DNA of 64,000 bases from Pseudomonas sp. PDNC002. Its GTDB lineage: Bacteria; Pseudomonadota; Gammaproteobacteria; Pseudomonadales; Pseudomonadaceae. Location of the stretch: contig NZ_CP070356.1 in the NCBI RefSeq assembly GCF_016919445.1, forward strand, positions 2,450,001-2,514,000, written 5' to 3'. This document shows, in pieces, positions 27,287-35,086 of this stretch; positions within the stretch are counted from its first letter, which is position 1, and each line of letters starts with the position of its first letter. A program made the position numbers and the translations under genes. The notes under the pieces were generated by a model. It had not been told where the DNA came from, made no database searches, and saw only the letters and a program-made list of their open reading frames with translations.

Positions 27287-27451
27287 ATGTGCCCTCTGTG
27301 CGTATCGACCCTGACGCTGGCGGTAACCAGCGTTCTTTCCGCCGGCGGCGTCAGCGCATTCGCCGTCACCCGCCTGCGCGGCAAGCGCCGCGCCCGGTCC
27401 AACGATCAACGGGGGCTTTCACAGGAGCGTCCCCAGGAGCGTGCAACATGA
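27287..27451 (+). CDS. Micro-ORF, 54-aa Cys-containing small membrane protein
   Basis: A short ORF with a very good ribosome-binding site ('gtggaggtgagcc' before the ATG). The product starts 'MCPLCVSTLTLAVTSVLSAG', one hydrophobic segment with a C-x-x-C motif at residues 2-5, and ends in a basic, polar tail. Its TGA overlaps the ATG of the DUF899 gene (ATGA), a sign of coupling. Similar small 'MCPxC' proteins occur beside DUF899 or ECF genes in other proteobacteria as far as I recall; function unknown. Confidence 0.6.
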   Translation: MCPLCVSTLTLAVTSVLSAGGVSAFAVTRLRGKRRARSNDQRGLSQERPQERAT

Positions 27452-28230
27452 AACTGGCCAATCAGGATTTTCCACGAGTGGTTTCACAGGCCGCCTGGCG
27501 CCAGGCGCGGATTCGCCTGCTGGAACAGGAGAAGGCCGCCACCCACGCCCGCGACGCGCTCAACGCCCAGCGCCGCGAGTTGCCGGTGGTACACATCGAC
27601 AAGGACTACCGCTTCGAAGGCCCGCACGGCCCGCTGCGCCTGCTCGACCTGTTCGAGGGCCGGCCGCAGCTGATCGTCTACCACTTCATGTTCCACCGCG
27701 ACACCGCGCTGGGCTGCGACGGATGCTCGTTCCTGATCGACAATATCGGCCGACTGGAACACCTGCATGCCCGTGGCACCACCTTCGCCATGGTGTCCCG
27801 CGCGCCGCTGGCGGAAATCGCGCCGTTCCGCGCGCGCATGGGCTGGCAGTTCCCCTGGTACTCGTCGTTCGGCAGCGATTTCAACTATGACTTCCATGTC
27901 AGCGTCGACGAGACAGTCGCCCCGGTGGAATACAACTACCGTGACAAGGCCGAGCTGGAGCGCCTCGGCCAGGACTACCACGTGCGCGGCGAGCAACCGG
28001 GCATGAGCGTGTTCCTGCGCGACGGCGACCAGGTCTTCCACAGTTACTCGACCTACGGCCGGGGGCTGGAAGCGCCGCTGTTCACCTACCACCTGCTCGA
28101 CCTCACCCCGCTGGGGCGCGGCGAAGGCTGGGGTGGCATGCCCGATTACCAGGGCAAGGGCATGAACTGGACGCGCTTCCACGACGACTACGACGAAGCT
28201 CCGCAGCCGCACAGTTGCTGCGGGTCCTGA
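27448..28230 (+). CDS. DUF899 family thioredoxin-like protein
   Basis: A 260-aa DUF899 protein with a thioredoxin-fold pattern: 'LLDLFEGRPQLIVYHFMF' then 'GCDGCSFLIDNIGRL' (a C-x-x-C pair), 'FAMVSRAPLAEIAPF', 'GWQFPWYSSF' and 'SVFLRDGDQVFHSYSTYGRG'. The C-terminus ends in a Cys pair ('SCCGS'). Family members are uncharacterised but probably redox-active. The start overlaps the micro-ORF stop. It belongs to the ECF42 module, where DUF899 proteins are often found. Confidence 0.85.
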   Translation: MKLANQDFPRVVSQAAWRQARIRLLEQEKAATHARDALNAQRRELPVVHIDKDYRFEGPHGPLRLLDLFEGRPQLIVYHFMFHRDTALGCDGCSFLIDNIGRLEHLHARGTTFAMVSRAPLAEIAPFRARMGWQFPWYSSFGSDFNYDFHVSVDETVAPVEYNYRDKAELERLGQDYHVRGEQPGMSVFLRDGDQVFHSYSTYGRGLEAPLFTYHLLDLTPLGRGEGWGGMPDYQGKGMNWTRFHDDYDEAPQPHSCCGS

Positions 28231-28260
28231 TGCGCACACCGAGAACCGGGAGGACACCCC

Positions 28261-28701
28261 ATGACTGCCGCTGAAAAGAACCCCGCTCACGTCGAGCTGC
28301 ACGCGCTGCTGGAAAGCTGGTTGAAGGCCGTGCGCGCGGCCGACGTGGAGGGCATCACCCGCCACTATGCCCACGATATCCTCGCCTTCGATGCGGTGAA
28401 GCAACTGCAGTTCAAGGGCGTCGAGGCTTATGCCAGCCATTGGCGCGACTGCCTGAAGATGTGCAAGGAAAGCACTTTCGAGATGCACGAGTTGAGCTTC
28501 GAAGGAGGTGGCGAGACGGCCTTCGGGCATTACCTTGCCTATTGCGGCGGCACCGACGACAAGGGCCAGCACAATGCCTCCTGGGTGCGTGTGACCGTCG
28601 GCCTGCGGCGCGAGGCGGGGCAGTGGAAGATTGCCCACGAGCACTTCTCCATTCCCTTCGATCCGGCGACCGGGCAGTTGCTGTTCGATGCCAAGCCCTG
28701 A
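28261..28701 (+). CDS. SnoaL-like / NTF2-fold protein
   Basis: A 146-aa protein with the NTF2-like cone fold pattern: an N-terminal helix pair ('LHALLESWLKAVRAADVEGI'), 'HYAHDILAFD', 'GVEAYASHWRDCL' and a C-terminal 'GQWKIAHEHFSIPFD'. SnoaL-like proteins may be isomerases, hydrolases or simple binders; no catalytic set is obvious. 'gggaggacacccc' precedes the ATG. It follows DUF899 by 30 bases and precedes a REP pair that may separate it from the sigma factor gene. Confidence 0.8.
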   Translation: MTAAEKNPAHVELHALLESWLKAVRAADVEGITRHYAHDILAFDAVKQLQFKGVEAYASHWRDCLKMCKESTFEMHELSFEGGGETAFGHYLAYCGGTDDKGQHNASWVRVTVGLRREAGQWKIAHEHFSIPFDPATGQLLFDAKP

Positions 28702-28715
28702 CTCGGCCCTGACCC

Positions 28716-28792
28716 TGTAGGAGCGAGCTTGCTCGCGAACCGCCTGACGCCATGGTTGCCCGGCGAGGTTCGCGAGCAAGCTCGCTCCTGCA
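28716..28792. repeat. REP-type inverted pair (same family as 37.3 kb)
   Basis: Arms 28716-28740 ('tgtaggagcgagcttgctcg'...) and 28768-28792 are inverse copies separated by 27 bases. The arms are almost identical to those at 37313-37383. It lies between the SnoaL gene and the sigma-factor gene and could stabilise the upstream mRNA or damp read-through. Confidence 0.8.
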
Positions 28793-28937
28793 AATCCCAT
28801 CGGCCCCGGTGCGCGGCCGGTCACCCAGAAACACCCCGCAACGCTCTCCCACCTCTCACCCGTCCGGCCACCTCCCTCCCCGGCGAAAACCCGTGCAGGA
28901 TAGGCAGACCCATTCCCCGCCAAGGATCACCGGCCCC

Positions 28938-30191
28938 ATGCACGAGTACGCCGCCCAGCCCCTGCGTGACGTGGTGGATGACATCTACCGCCGCGAATCG
29001 CGCCGGGTGTTGGCCACGCTGATCCGCCTGCTGGGCGATTTCGATCTCGCCGAGGAGGCGCTGCACGAAGCCTTCGTCGCCGCCGTGGACCAGTGGCGGC
29101 GTGACGGCGTGCCGGCCAACCCGCGCGCCTGGCTGGTCTCCGCCGGGCGCTTCAAGGCCATCGATGGCCTGCGCCGGCGTTCGCGTTTCGATGCCTCCCT
29201 GACGCAGATCGCCGAGCAGTTGGAGATCGACACCCAGTCGGTGGAAGAGCAGGCCGACGAGAGCGTCGAGGACGACCGCCTGCGGCTGATCTTCACCTGC
29301 TGCCACCCGGCACTGCCGGCCGACGCACAGGTGCCGCTGACCCTGCGCGAAGTCTGCGACCTGAAGACCGAGGAAATCGCCCGCGCCTACCTCGCCACGC
29401 CCTCGACCATCGCCCAGCGCATCGTCCGCGCCAAGGCGAAGATCCGCGATGCACAGATTCCCTACCAGGTACCCGAGGCGGCGGAGCTGCCGGAGCGCCT
29501 GGCCAGCGTGCTGCGGGTCATCTACCTGGTGTTCAACGAAGGCTATTCGGCCTCGGCCGGCGACTCGCTGACACGCACCGACCTGTCCGCCGAAGCCATC
29601 CGCCTGGGCCGACAACTGCTGGAGTTGCTGCCGGAGACGGAAGTAATGGGACTGCTGGCGCTGATGCTGCTGCACGAGTCCCGACGTGAGGCACGCACCG
29701 CCGAGGACGGCGAGCTGGTGCTGTTGGAGAACCAGGATCGAGCGCGCTGGGATCGCGCGCTGATTGCGGAGGGCCAGCAACTGATCAGCGCCGCGCTGCG
29801 GACCCGCCGCGTCGGCCCCTACACGCTGCAAGCGGCCATCTCCGCCGTACATGCTGCCGCTCCCGACATGGCCTCCACCGACTGGACGGAAATCGTCGGT
29901 CTCTACGACCTCCTGCTGGCCATGCAGCCCTCGCCGGTGATCGAGCTCAACCGTACCGTGGCCCTGGCCATGCGCGACGGGCCGCAAGCGGGTTTGACAC
30001 AGGTCGATGCGATCCTTGCCCGGGGCGAGTTACAGGACTATCACCTCGCCCACGCCGCCCGCGCTGACTTCCTGCGCCGCCTGGATCGCCGCGCGCAAGC
30101 ACGCGAAGCCTACGAGCGCGCCCTGGCACTGGCGAAGCTGGAGCCGGAGCGGCGCTTCCTCGAGCTGCGTCTTCGCGAGCTGGAGGAGTAG
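28938..30191 (+). CDS. ECF42-type RNA polymerase sigma factor with C-terminal extension
   Basis: A 417-aa ECF sigma factor. Region 2 is near residues 12-80 ('YRRESRRVLATLIRLLGDFDLAEEALHEAF'), region 4 near 130-180 ('LTLREVCDLKTEEIARAYL', 'STIAQRIVRAKAKIR'). A long C-terminal extension (DUF6596 plus TPR-like helices, 'YLVFNEGYSAS', 'LLALMLLHESRR', 'GPYTLQAAISAVHA') replaces a separate anti-sigma factor, as described for ECF42. No anti-sigma gene is nearby. The signal is unknown. The open frame extends 62 codons upstream through the REP region without similarity, so the ATG at 28938 is used. Confidence 0.88.
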   Translation: MHEYAAQPLRDVVDDIYRRESRRVLATLIRLLGDFDLAEEALHEAFVAAVDQWRRDGVPANPRAWLVSAGRFKAIDGLRRRSRFDASLTQIAEQLEIDTQSVEEQADESVEDDRLRLIFTCCHPALPADAQVPLTLREVCDLKTEEIARAYLATPSTIAQRIVRAKAKIRDAQIPYQVPEAAELPERLASVLRVIYLVFNEGYSASAGDSLTRTDLSAEAIRLGRQLLELLPETEVMGLLALMLLHESRREARTAEDGELVLLENQDRARWDRALIAEGQQLISAALRTRRVGPYTLQAAISAVHAAAPDMASTDWTEIVGLYDLLLAMQPSPVIELNRTVALAMRDGPQAGLTQVDAILARGELQDYHLAHAARADFLRRLDRRAQAREAYERALALAKLEPERRFLELRLRELEE

Positions 30192-30965
30192 TTACAGGCT
30201 GCTCACCAGGTGCCCGCCGTCCACGGCCAGCACCGCGCCGGTCATGAAGGCACCGGCCTCGCTGGCCAGTAGCAGGAAGGGGCCTTCCAGCTCCGTCAGC
30301 TGGCCGAGGCGGCGCATGGGAACGGTATCGCGGATGTAGGCCTGGCCCTTGTCGCTGTCGAAGTAGGCATCGTTCATCTCGGTCTTGAAGTAGCCCGGTG
30401 CGATGGCGTTGACCCGCACGTTGAAGCGCGCCAGTTCCAGCGCCAGGGATTTGCTCAGCTGCACCACGCCAGCCTTGGCCGCACAGTAGTGGCTGTAGCC
30501 GCCGCCCACACGCAGGCCGAGGATCGAGGCGATATTGACGATACTGCCGCCGCGCCCGGCCTTGGCCAGGCGCTGTGCCGCGCACTGGGCGACGCGCCAG
30601 ACGCCGTCGAGGTTGGTGGAGAGCATGGCGCGCCAGTCGTCTTCGCTGACGTCCAGCGCGCGCTGGCCGTTGCCGATGCCGGCATTGTTGAGCACTACCT
30701 CGATCACGCCAAATTGCGCTTCTGCGCTGTCGAAGGCGGCTTCCACGCTGGCGCGGTCGGTCACGTCTAGTGCCACGGCGTGGGCTTCGCCGCCGTCAGC
30801 GCGGATCGCTTCGGCCACTTGCGCCAGTCGTTCAGTGCGTCGCGCCGCCAGCACCACGCGGGCGCCGTGACGTGCAGCCACGCGCGCCAGGTGGGCGCCG
30901 ATGCCGCTGGAGGCTCCGGTGACCAGCACGGTCTTGCCGGCGAGGGAGAAGAGGTCGTTGTTCAT
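30192..30965 (-). CDS. SDR-family NAD(P)-dependent oxidoreductase
   Basis: A 257-aa classical short-chain dehydrogenase. The cofactor motif 'TGASSGIGAHLA' is at residues 16-27, the 'NNAG' segment near 92, the catalytic Ser in 'NIASILGLRVGGG', and Tyr-x-x-x-Lys in 'YSHYCAAKAGVVQLS'. The C-terminal 'GAVLAVDGGHLV' is also standard. 'RRTERL' after strand 2 (Arg rather than Asp) suggests NADPH preference. Substrate unknown. Its stop abuts the stop of the convergent sigma-factor gene with no base between. Confidence 0.9.
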   Translation of the reverse strand: MNNDLFSLAGKTVLVTGASSGIGAHLARVAARHGARVVLAARRTERLAQVAEAIRADGGEAHAVALDVTDRASVEAAFDSAEAQFGVIEVVLNNAGIGNGQRALDVSEDDWRAMLSTNLDGVWRVAQCAAQRLAKAGRGGSIVNIASILGLRVGGGYSHYCAAKAGVVQLSKSLALELARFNVRVNAIAPGYFKTEMNDAYFDSDKGQAYIRDTVPMRRLGQLTELEGPFLLLASEAGAFMTGAVLAVDGGHLVSSL

Positions 30966-31091
30966 GGGGGCACCTTGTTCGATCAAGCGGAATCGCTGAC
31001 CGCCAAGGGTAGCCCGAGGTGCCCTCAAGGGCGTGCAGGGTGCGCCATTCGCATCGCGAATAACGAGGCGCTCGCTCCTACAAGATCAAAT

Positions 31092-31200
31092 GCCCCTCTC
31101 CCGCAAGCGGGAGAGGGGCGCGTTCGGTGCAGGATCAAGATTCGGCGTCAGCCGGCACGATCTGCCCCTCTCCCTGAGGGAGAGGGCTGGGGTGAGGGGG
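31092..31200. repeat. 109-bp intergenic repeat, copy B
   Basis: Begins 'gcccctctcccgcaagcggg' and ends 'agagggctggggtgaggg'; it contains two internal short palindromes. Its reverse complement aligns with 19805-19919 through both ends and the interior 'gccggctgacgc' block. The two copies are about 11.3 kb apart in opposite orientation. Confidence 0.7.
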
Positions 31201-31258
31201 AAACACAGGCACGGATTTTCCCAGTAAAAGACAGTTGCTCTGACAAACAGCAGAAACG

Positions 31259-31287
31259 AAAAAGCCCGGCACAAGGCCGGGCTTTTT
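31259..31287 (-). terminator. Rho-independent terminator after the amidotransferase gene
   Basis: A stem of about 12 bp (aaaaagcccggc with its complement) and a 5-base loop lie 17 bases downstream of the minus-strand stop at 31305. The stem ends in A on the plus strand (T on the transcript), so it can terminate that transcript, and it is symmetric enough to work in both directions. Confidence 0.85.
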
Positions 31288-31304
31288 CATGACGGATGAG
31301 GCAA

Positions 31305-32108
31305 TCAGGCGGCGAGGGCGCGCGCCGATTTCTTCTTCACCTGTTGGCGGCATGCATCGCCAAAGGCCTGGAAGATCTTCACCGAGTCGGGGTTCTTCGC
31401 CGCCTGCCATTCCGGGTGCCATTGCACCGCGAAGAGGAAGGAGGAAAGAGTCGGCGCGTGGATCGCCTCGACCAGGCCGTCTTCGGCGAGGGCGATGGCT
31501 TCGATGCCCTTGCCGAGGTTCTTCAGGCCCTGGCCGTGCAGCGAGTTGACGCGGATCTCGTCCCCCAGCAGCTGCTGCAGCCAGCTACCCGGTTGCGGGC
31601 GAACGCCGTGGACCTGGCTGTACTGCACGTCGACCGGGTCTTCGGGATTCTCGCGATGGTCGTTGAAGCCGGGCTCGGCGTAGACCTTCTGGTAGATATC
31701 GCCGCCCAGGGCCACGTTGATTTCCTGCATGCCGCGGCAGATGCCGAAGATCGGCAGGCCACGCGCGATGGCGGCCTTGATCAGCGGGATGTCGAAGTTG
31801 TCGCGGTCCTTGTCCTGGCCCTTGCCGGGAGTTTCGTTCTCCTGGCCGTACAGGGTCGGATCGATGTTGCTGCCGGCGCCGGTCAGGTACACGCCGTCGG
31901 CCATGTCGAGGTACTGATCGAGGTCTTCGATGCCGCAGCAGGTCGGCACCAGAACCGGCACGCAATCGGACTGTTCGACCAGGGGCACGATGTATTTGTG
32001 GGTCATTACCTGATAGTCGTGGCCTTTGCGCTCTTGGCTGCCCATGGACATCAGGACGACGGGTTTACGGAGAGTCTGTTTCTTGTTGCCAATGTTGCTG
32101 TTGGACAT
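31305..32108 (-). CDS. Class I glutamine amidotransferase-like (gamma-glutamyl hydrolase, PuuD/C26 family)
   Basis: A 267-aa peptidase C26 family enzyme. The nucleophile elbow 'FGICRGMQ' holds Cys124 and the triad is completed by His231 and Glu233 in 'QWHPEW'. The oxyanion-loop 'YLTGAGSNIDP' and the 'DIPLIKAAIARGLPIFGI' region fit gamma-glutamyl-GABA hydrolases of polyamine (putrescine) degradation. No other polyamine gene is adjacent, so the substrate is inferred from family only. 'aaggtgacat' precedes the ATG. A 385-bp AT-rich leader lies upstream. Confidence 0.82.
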   Translation of the reverse strand: MSNSNIGNKKQTLRKPVVLMSMGSQERKGHDYQVMTHKYIVPLVEQSDCVPVLVPTCCGIEDLDQYLDMADGVYLTGAGSNIDPTLYGQENETPGKGQDKDRDNFDIPLIKAAIARGLPIFGICRGMQEINVALGGDIYQKVYAEPGFNDHRENPEDPVDVQYSQVHGVRPQPGSWLQQLLGDEIRVNSLHGQGLKNLGKGIEAIALAEDGLVEAIHAPTLSSFLFAVQWHPEWQAAKNPDSVKIFQAFGDACRQQVKKKSARALAA

Positions 32109-32494
32109 ATGTCACCTTTGGACGAGCTGCAGCCCATCGTTTTTGTGCAGGCGCGCAGCTGAAAAAGCGCGCTACCTGAGGTTCCGAGCACTGCCGAGAG
32201 CGCACAGAAGGCGAGAATTCCCGGTCGAAACCTGCCTACCAGCCTGCCAGAGCCGTTAAATATGTCAAACGAAATCGGTTGGGGGTGTCAAAAATAATGG
32301 CCGAAATCCTGTCGAACAATATTTTTAACTGATTGTTTTTAAAGCGTTTTTGTAAATTTCCGGATGAGCTTAAAAGTCCATTATTTAAAACGCGCAATCA
32401 TAATGGTGAAAAATTCTGCACGCTTTTTCATGGCGGCTGTGCAGGATCGACTACACGCGCACCTCGCGGCACGGTCTGCCTCGCGGCTTTGCCG
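32109..32494. other. AT-rich intergenic region
   Basis: These 386 bases separate two minus-strand genes. Positions 32265-32425 are markedly AT-rich for this genome, with runs of T and A, and probably hold the promoter of the amidotransferase gene. No ORF, repeat or clear terminator is visible. Confidence 0.5.
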
Positions 32495-34165
32495 TCAGTG
32501 GCACTCGATGCGGTTCCGGCCGTTTTCCTTGGCCCGGTAGAGGGCGCTGTCGCTGCGGGTGAGGGCGGCCTCGGCGGTTGCGTCGCCAGCTTCCAGAATG
32601 GCTACGCCGATGCTGATGGTCAGTGCGATGCGCTGGCCGTTCTGCAGCAGCGGTTGATCCGCCAGTTGCAATTGCAGGCGCTGCGCGAAGATTTCGGCGC
32701 TGGCGAGGTCCGCATCGCCGAGGACGACGGCGAACTCCTCCCCGCCGATGCGCCCAGCGAAATCGATGCGGCGGATCGCCCGGCCGAGGATGCTGGCGAA
32801 ATGGCGCAACGCCTCATCGCCGACGGTATGCCCCCAGCGATCGTTGATCGCCTTGAAGTGGTCGATGTCGCACATCAGGATCGCCGCGCTGCGTTCCACG
32901 CTCCGTTGCACGCGGCCCAGCTCGGCCTCGATCAGGTGCATGAAGTGTCCGCGGTTGGGCAGTTGGGTGAGGTAGTCGGTGGTCGCCATCAGCTGCAGCT
33001 CGGCTTCGATGCGTTTGCGCTCGGTGATGTCGGTGATGAATCCGTGCCAGATCAGGCTGCCGTCCTCCAGGCGCTTGGGCTGGGCATTGCCCTGCCGCCA
33101 GACCATGCCCTGCTCGGGAAGCTGCACGCGGTACTCGTGGCGCCAGGGCCGCAGGCTCGCCGCTGAAGCTTCCAGCGAGGCGAGGTAGGCGGGCATGTCC
33201 TCCGGGTGGACCAGTTCGCGCAGGATCGACGTATCGTTCTGCACCTGTTCCGGCGTCTTGCCGTAGATATCCCTGACCCCCGCGCTGACGTAGGGAAAAA
33301 CGCCGGTGCCATCGGGAAGGCGGCGGAACTGGAAAACCATGCCGGGAATTTCGTTGGTCAGGTCGGTGAGCAACTGCACGCTTTCCCGCAACTGTTCGGC
33401 CATGCCGCGCAGGGCGGTGATGTCGGTGGTGGTGCCGAGCATGCGCAGGGCGTTTCCGGCGGCGTCGCGCTCGACCACCTTGCCGCGGCTGCAGACCCAG
33501 AGGTAATGGCCATCCTTGTGCTGCAACCGATGCTCCACTTCGTAGGCGTCGCTGCGCCCTTCGAAGTGCTCGAGGATGGTGTTCTGCACGTAGCTCAGGT
33601 CATCGGGATGGATGCGGGTGTAGGCGTCCTCGATGCGGTTGCCGATTTCGTCGTCGTCGTAACCCAGCAGGGATTTCCATGCCGTGGAATAGTGAATCTC
33701 GCCGCTGGCCACATGACGATCCCAGATGCCCGTGCCGCTGCCGGCGACGGCCATAGCGAGGCGCCGGTCGCTTTCCCGGTGCGGCGCGCGGAGGTGATCG
33801 AGCAATGCCTCGCCCAGTTGCAGCACATCCTCCAGCAGCGCCCGCTGCGTCTGGTCGGGCAGGCGATCCTCATGGTCCAGCAGCAGAAGGCGGGCGTGGG
33901 GAAAGCCCTGCTCGTCGCGCAAGGTCTCGCTGGTGAGCAGGTACAGGGTCTGGCCACGATGCCGCAATGGGCCGGACGCCGCGTTGAGGGACAGCAAGGT
34001 CGCGATGGACAGTGCGCCGGCGTCGTTGATGCCGTTCTGGCCGAGCACCTGGCCGCGCATGTCGATGAGCAAGGCGGCGCAACCGCCGCACGAGAGCTGG
34101 GCGAGGCGCAGCAGGCCGTCGTAACGCCCGTTCTCCTTTACCCCGGATTCACTGGAAGTTCGCAT
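32495..34165 (-). CDS. PAS-PAS-GGDEF diguanylate cyclase
   Basis: A 556-aa cytoplasmic signalling protein with an N-terminal region of unknown fold (1-130), two PAS domains (about 135-255, 'GIWDRHVASGEIHYS', and 270-390 with 'FITDITERKRIEAEL'), and a C-terminal GGDEF domain from about 395. The signature is 'RIGGEEFAVVLG', an active-type GGEEF. The product would be c-di-GMP. No membrane helix is visible, so it senses an internal signal. An inhibitory RxxD site is not evident to me before the GGEEF motif. The start ATG has only a weak ribosome-binding site. Confidence 0.9.
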   Translation of the reverse strand: MRTSSESGVKENGRYDGLLRLAQLSCGGCAALLIDMRGQVLGQNGINDAGALSIATLLSLNAASGPLRHRGQTLYLLTSETLRDEQGFPHARLLLLDHEDRLPDQTQRALLEDVLQLGEALLDHLRAPHRESDRRLAMAVAGSGTGIWDRHVASGEIHYSTAWKSLLGYDDDEIGNRIEDAYTRIHPDDLSYVQNTILEHFEGRSDAYEVEHRLQHKDGHYLWVCSRGKVVERDAAGNALRMLGTTTDITALRGMAEQLRESVQLLTDLTNEIPGMVFQFRRLPDGTGVFPYVSAGVRDIYGKTPEQVQNDTSILRELVHPEDMPAYLASLEASAASLRPWRHEYRVQLPEQGMVWRQGNAQPKRLEDGSLIWHGFITDITERKRIEAELQLMATTDYLTQLPNRGHFMHLIEAELGRVQRSVERSAAILMCDIDHFKAINDRWGHTVGDEALRHFASILGRAIRRIDFAGRIGGEEFAVVLGDADLASAEIFAQRLQLQLADQPLLQNGQRIALTISIGVAILEAGDATAEAALTRSDSALYRAKENGRNRIECH

Positions 34166-34361
34166 CCGATAGCAGCTTCTTCAACGGAGGATGGGCAATG
34201 CACGCATGCATCCGCGCATCGCCCTGCGACAGGCGGACGCAGATGGCTCTATGAGATCACGGGCGGGCGGGCGGCCACAATCTCCACTCGCGAAACGGGC
34301 GACGAGCGTGCATTCGCAGTCGCCGCCCGGAAGTGTGGCGCTTGTTTGTGGGAAATGCCTG

Positions 34362-34706
34362 TCAGTTCAGCAGCTGGTCGATCAGCACGGCGTTGGTGTA
34401 GATCAGGCTGCCATCGCTGGCGCGGTGGCCGACCAGGTGGAACTGGCCGCGGTGTTCAACGCCACCCAGGTACACGCGGAACATACAGTCCGCCAGCGGC
34501 CCATAGCCCTCGGGCATCTTCAGGTCGAGGGTGTCCAGGTTCGCGTCGACCATCATTTCCTTCTGCCCGTTCTCCTGCAGGTACACCTCGGCCTGTTCCA
34601 GGTGCAGCCGGTCCTCGGCGGTCAGGTAGAAGTGGATATCTTCCAGGTGAGTGGGTTTCTGGTCTGCGCTGAGCTTGCACCAGCCTTCGAGAGTCATCGC
34701 ACTCAT
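34362..34706 (-). CDS. Hypothetical protein, 114 aa
   Basis: Not recognised. The protein is small, acidic and soluble with no signal peptide ('MSAMTLEGWCKLSADQKPTH' start). A coherent core ('LHLEQAEVYLQENGQKEMMV', 'DCMFRVYLGGVEHRGQFHL') suggests a beta-rich fold. 'aggagg' lies nine bases before the ATG at 34706, which supports real translation and this start; the open frame continues 28 codons further. A second ATG is nine bases downstream. Confidence 0.7.
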   Translation of the reverse strand: MSAMTLEGWCKLSADQKPTHLEDIHFYLTAEDRLHLEQAEVYLQENGQKEMMVDANLDTLDLKMPEGYGPLADCMFRVYLGGVEHRGQFHLVGHRASDGSLIYTNAVLIDQLLN

Positions 34707-35086
34707 GATGAAGTGCCTCCTTTCGTGTACGAGCGGAATCGCCGCGTCGTTGAAAGTTCTGACCACCATCGGTTGGGTGAATTCGATCAAATTTCACCCA
34801 GCCAGTTACGAGGCTGGGGCGGAATAAAAAAAGCCGCTCCAATGGAGCGGCTCGAAAGGACGTCGAAGGAGCAATCACAATATCAACGTCAGGAGTTGCC
34901 TTCCGCAGGGAAAGTGCGGAAGCGGGAAGATGGGTTGATTCTAGAAAGTTGCGGTGACGGGATAAACCGTCAATCCGGGAAGAGACTTTCTGTACTGGCG
35001 TAATAATCCGGCGAAAACGCGGGGCAAACATTCAGACGAATCCGAAAGTTGCCCCGCGCAATTATCCTGGCAATTATTCGAGCCGA
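34707..35086. other. Intergenic region with terminator
   Basis: These 380 bases between two minus-strand genes contain the terminator at 34826-34851 and, left of it, the promoter region of the 114-aa gene. The stretch between the porin stop and the terminator (34852-35086) could be a 3' untranslated region; I see no ORF or repeat in it. Confidence 0.5.
34826..34851 (-). terminator. Rho-independent terminator downstream of the porin gene
   Basis: An 8-bp stem (gccgctcc / ggagcggc) with a 3-base loop is followed, on the minus strand, by seven U residues. It lies about 235 bases after the porin stop. Confidence 0.8.

Larger units (their letters stand above)
30966..31304. other. Intergenic region with repeat and terminator
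   Basis: This 339-base stretch contains the SDR upstream region, the 109-bp repeat copy B (31092-31200) and the terminator at 31259-31287. No protein is supported. Confidence 0.7.

Noticed and set aside
30180-30200. Abutting stop codons of the sigma-factor and SDR genes as a sign of a frameshift or fusion
   Set aside because: Both proteins are full length with normal C-termini; compact convergent genes are common.
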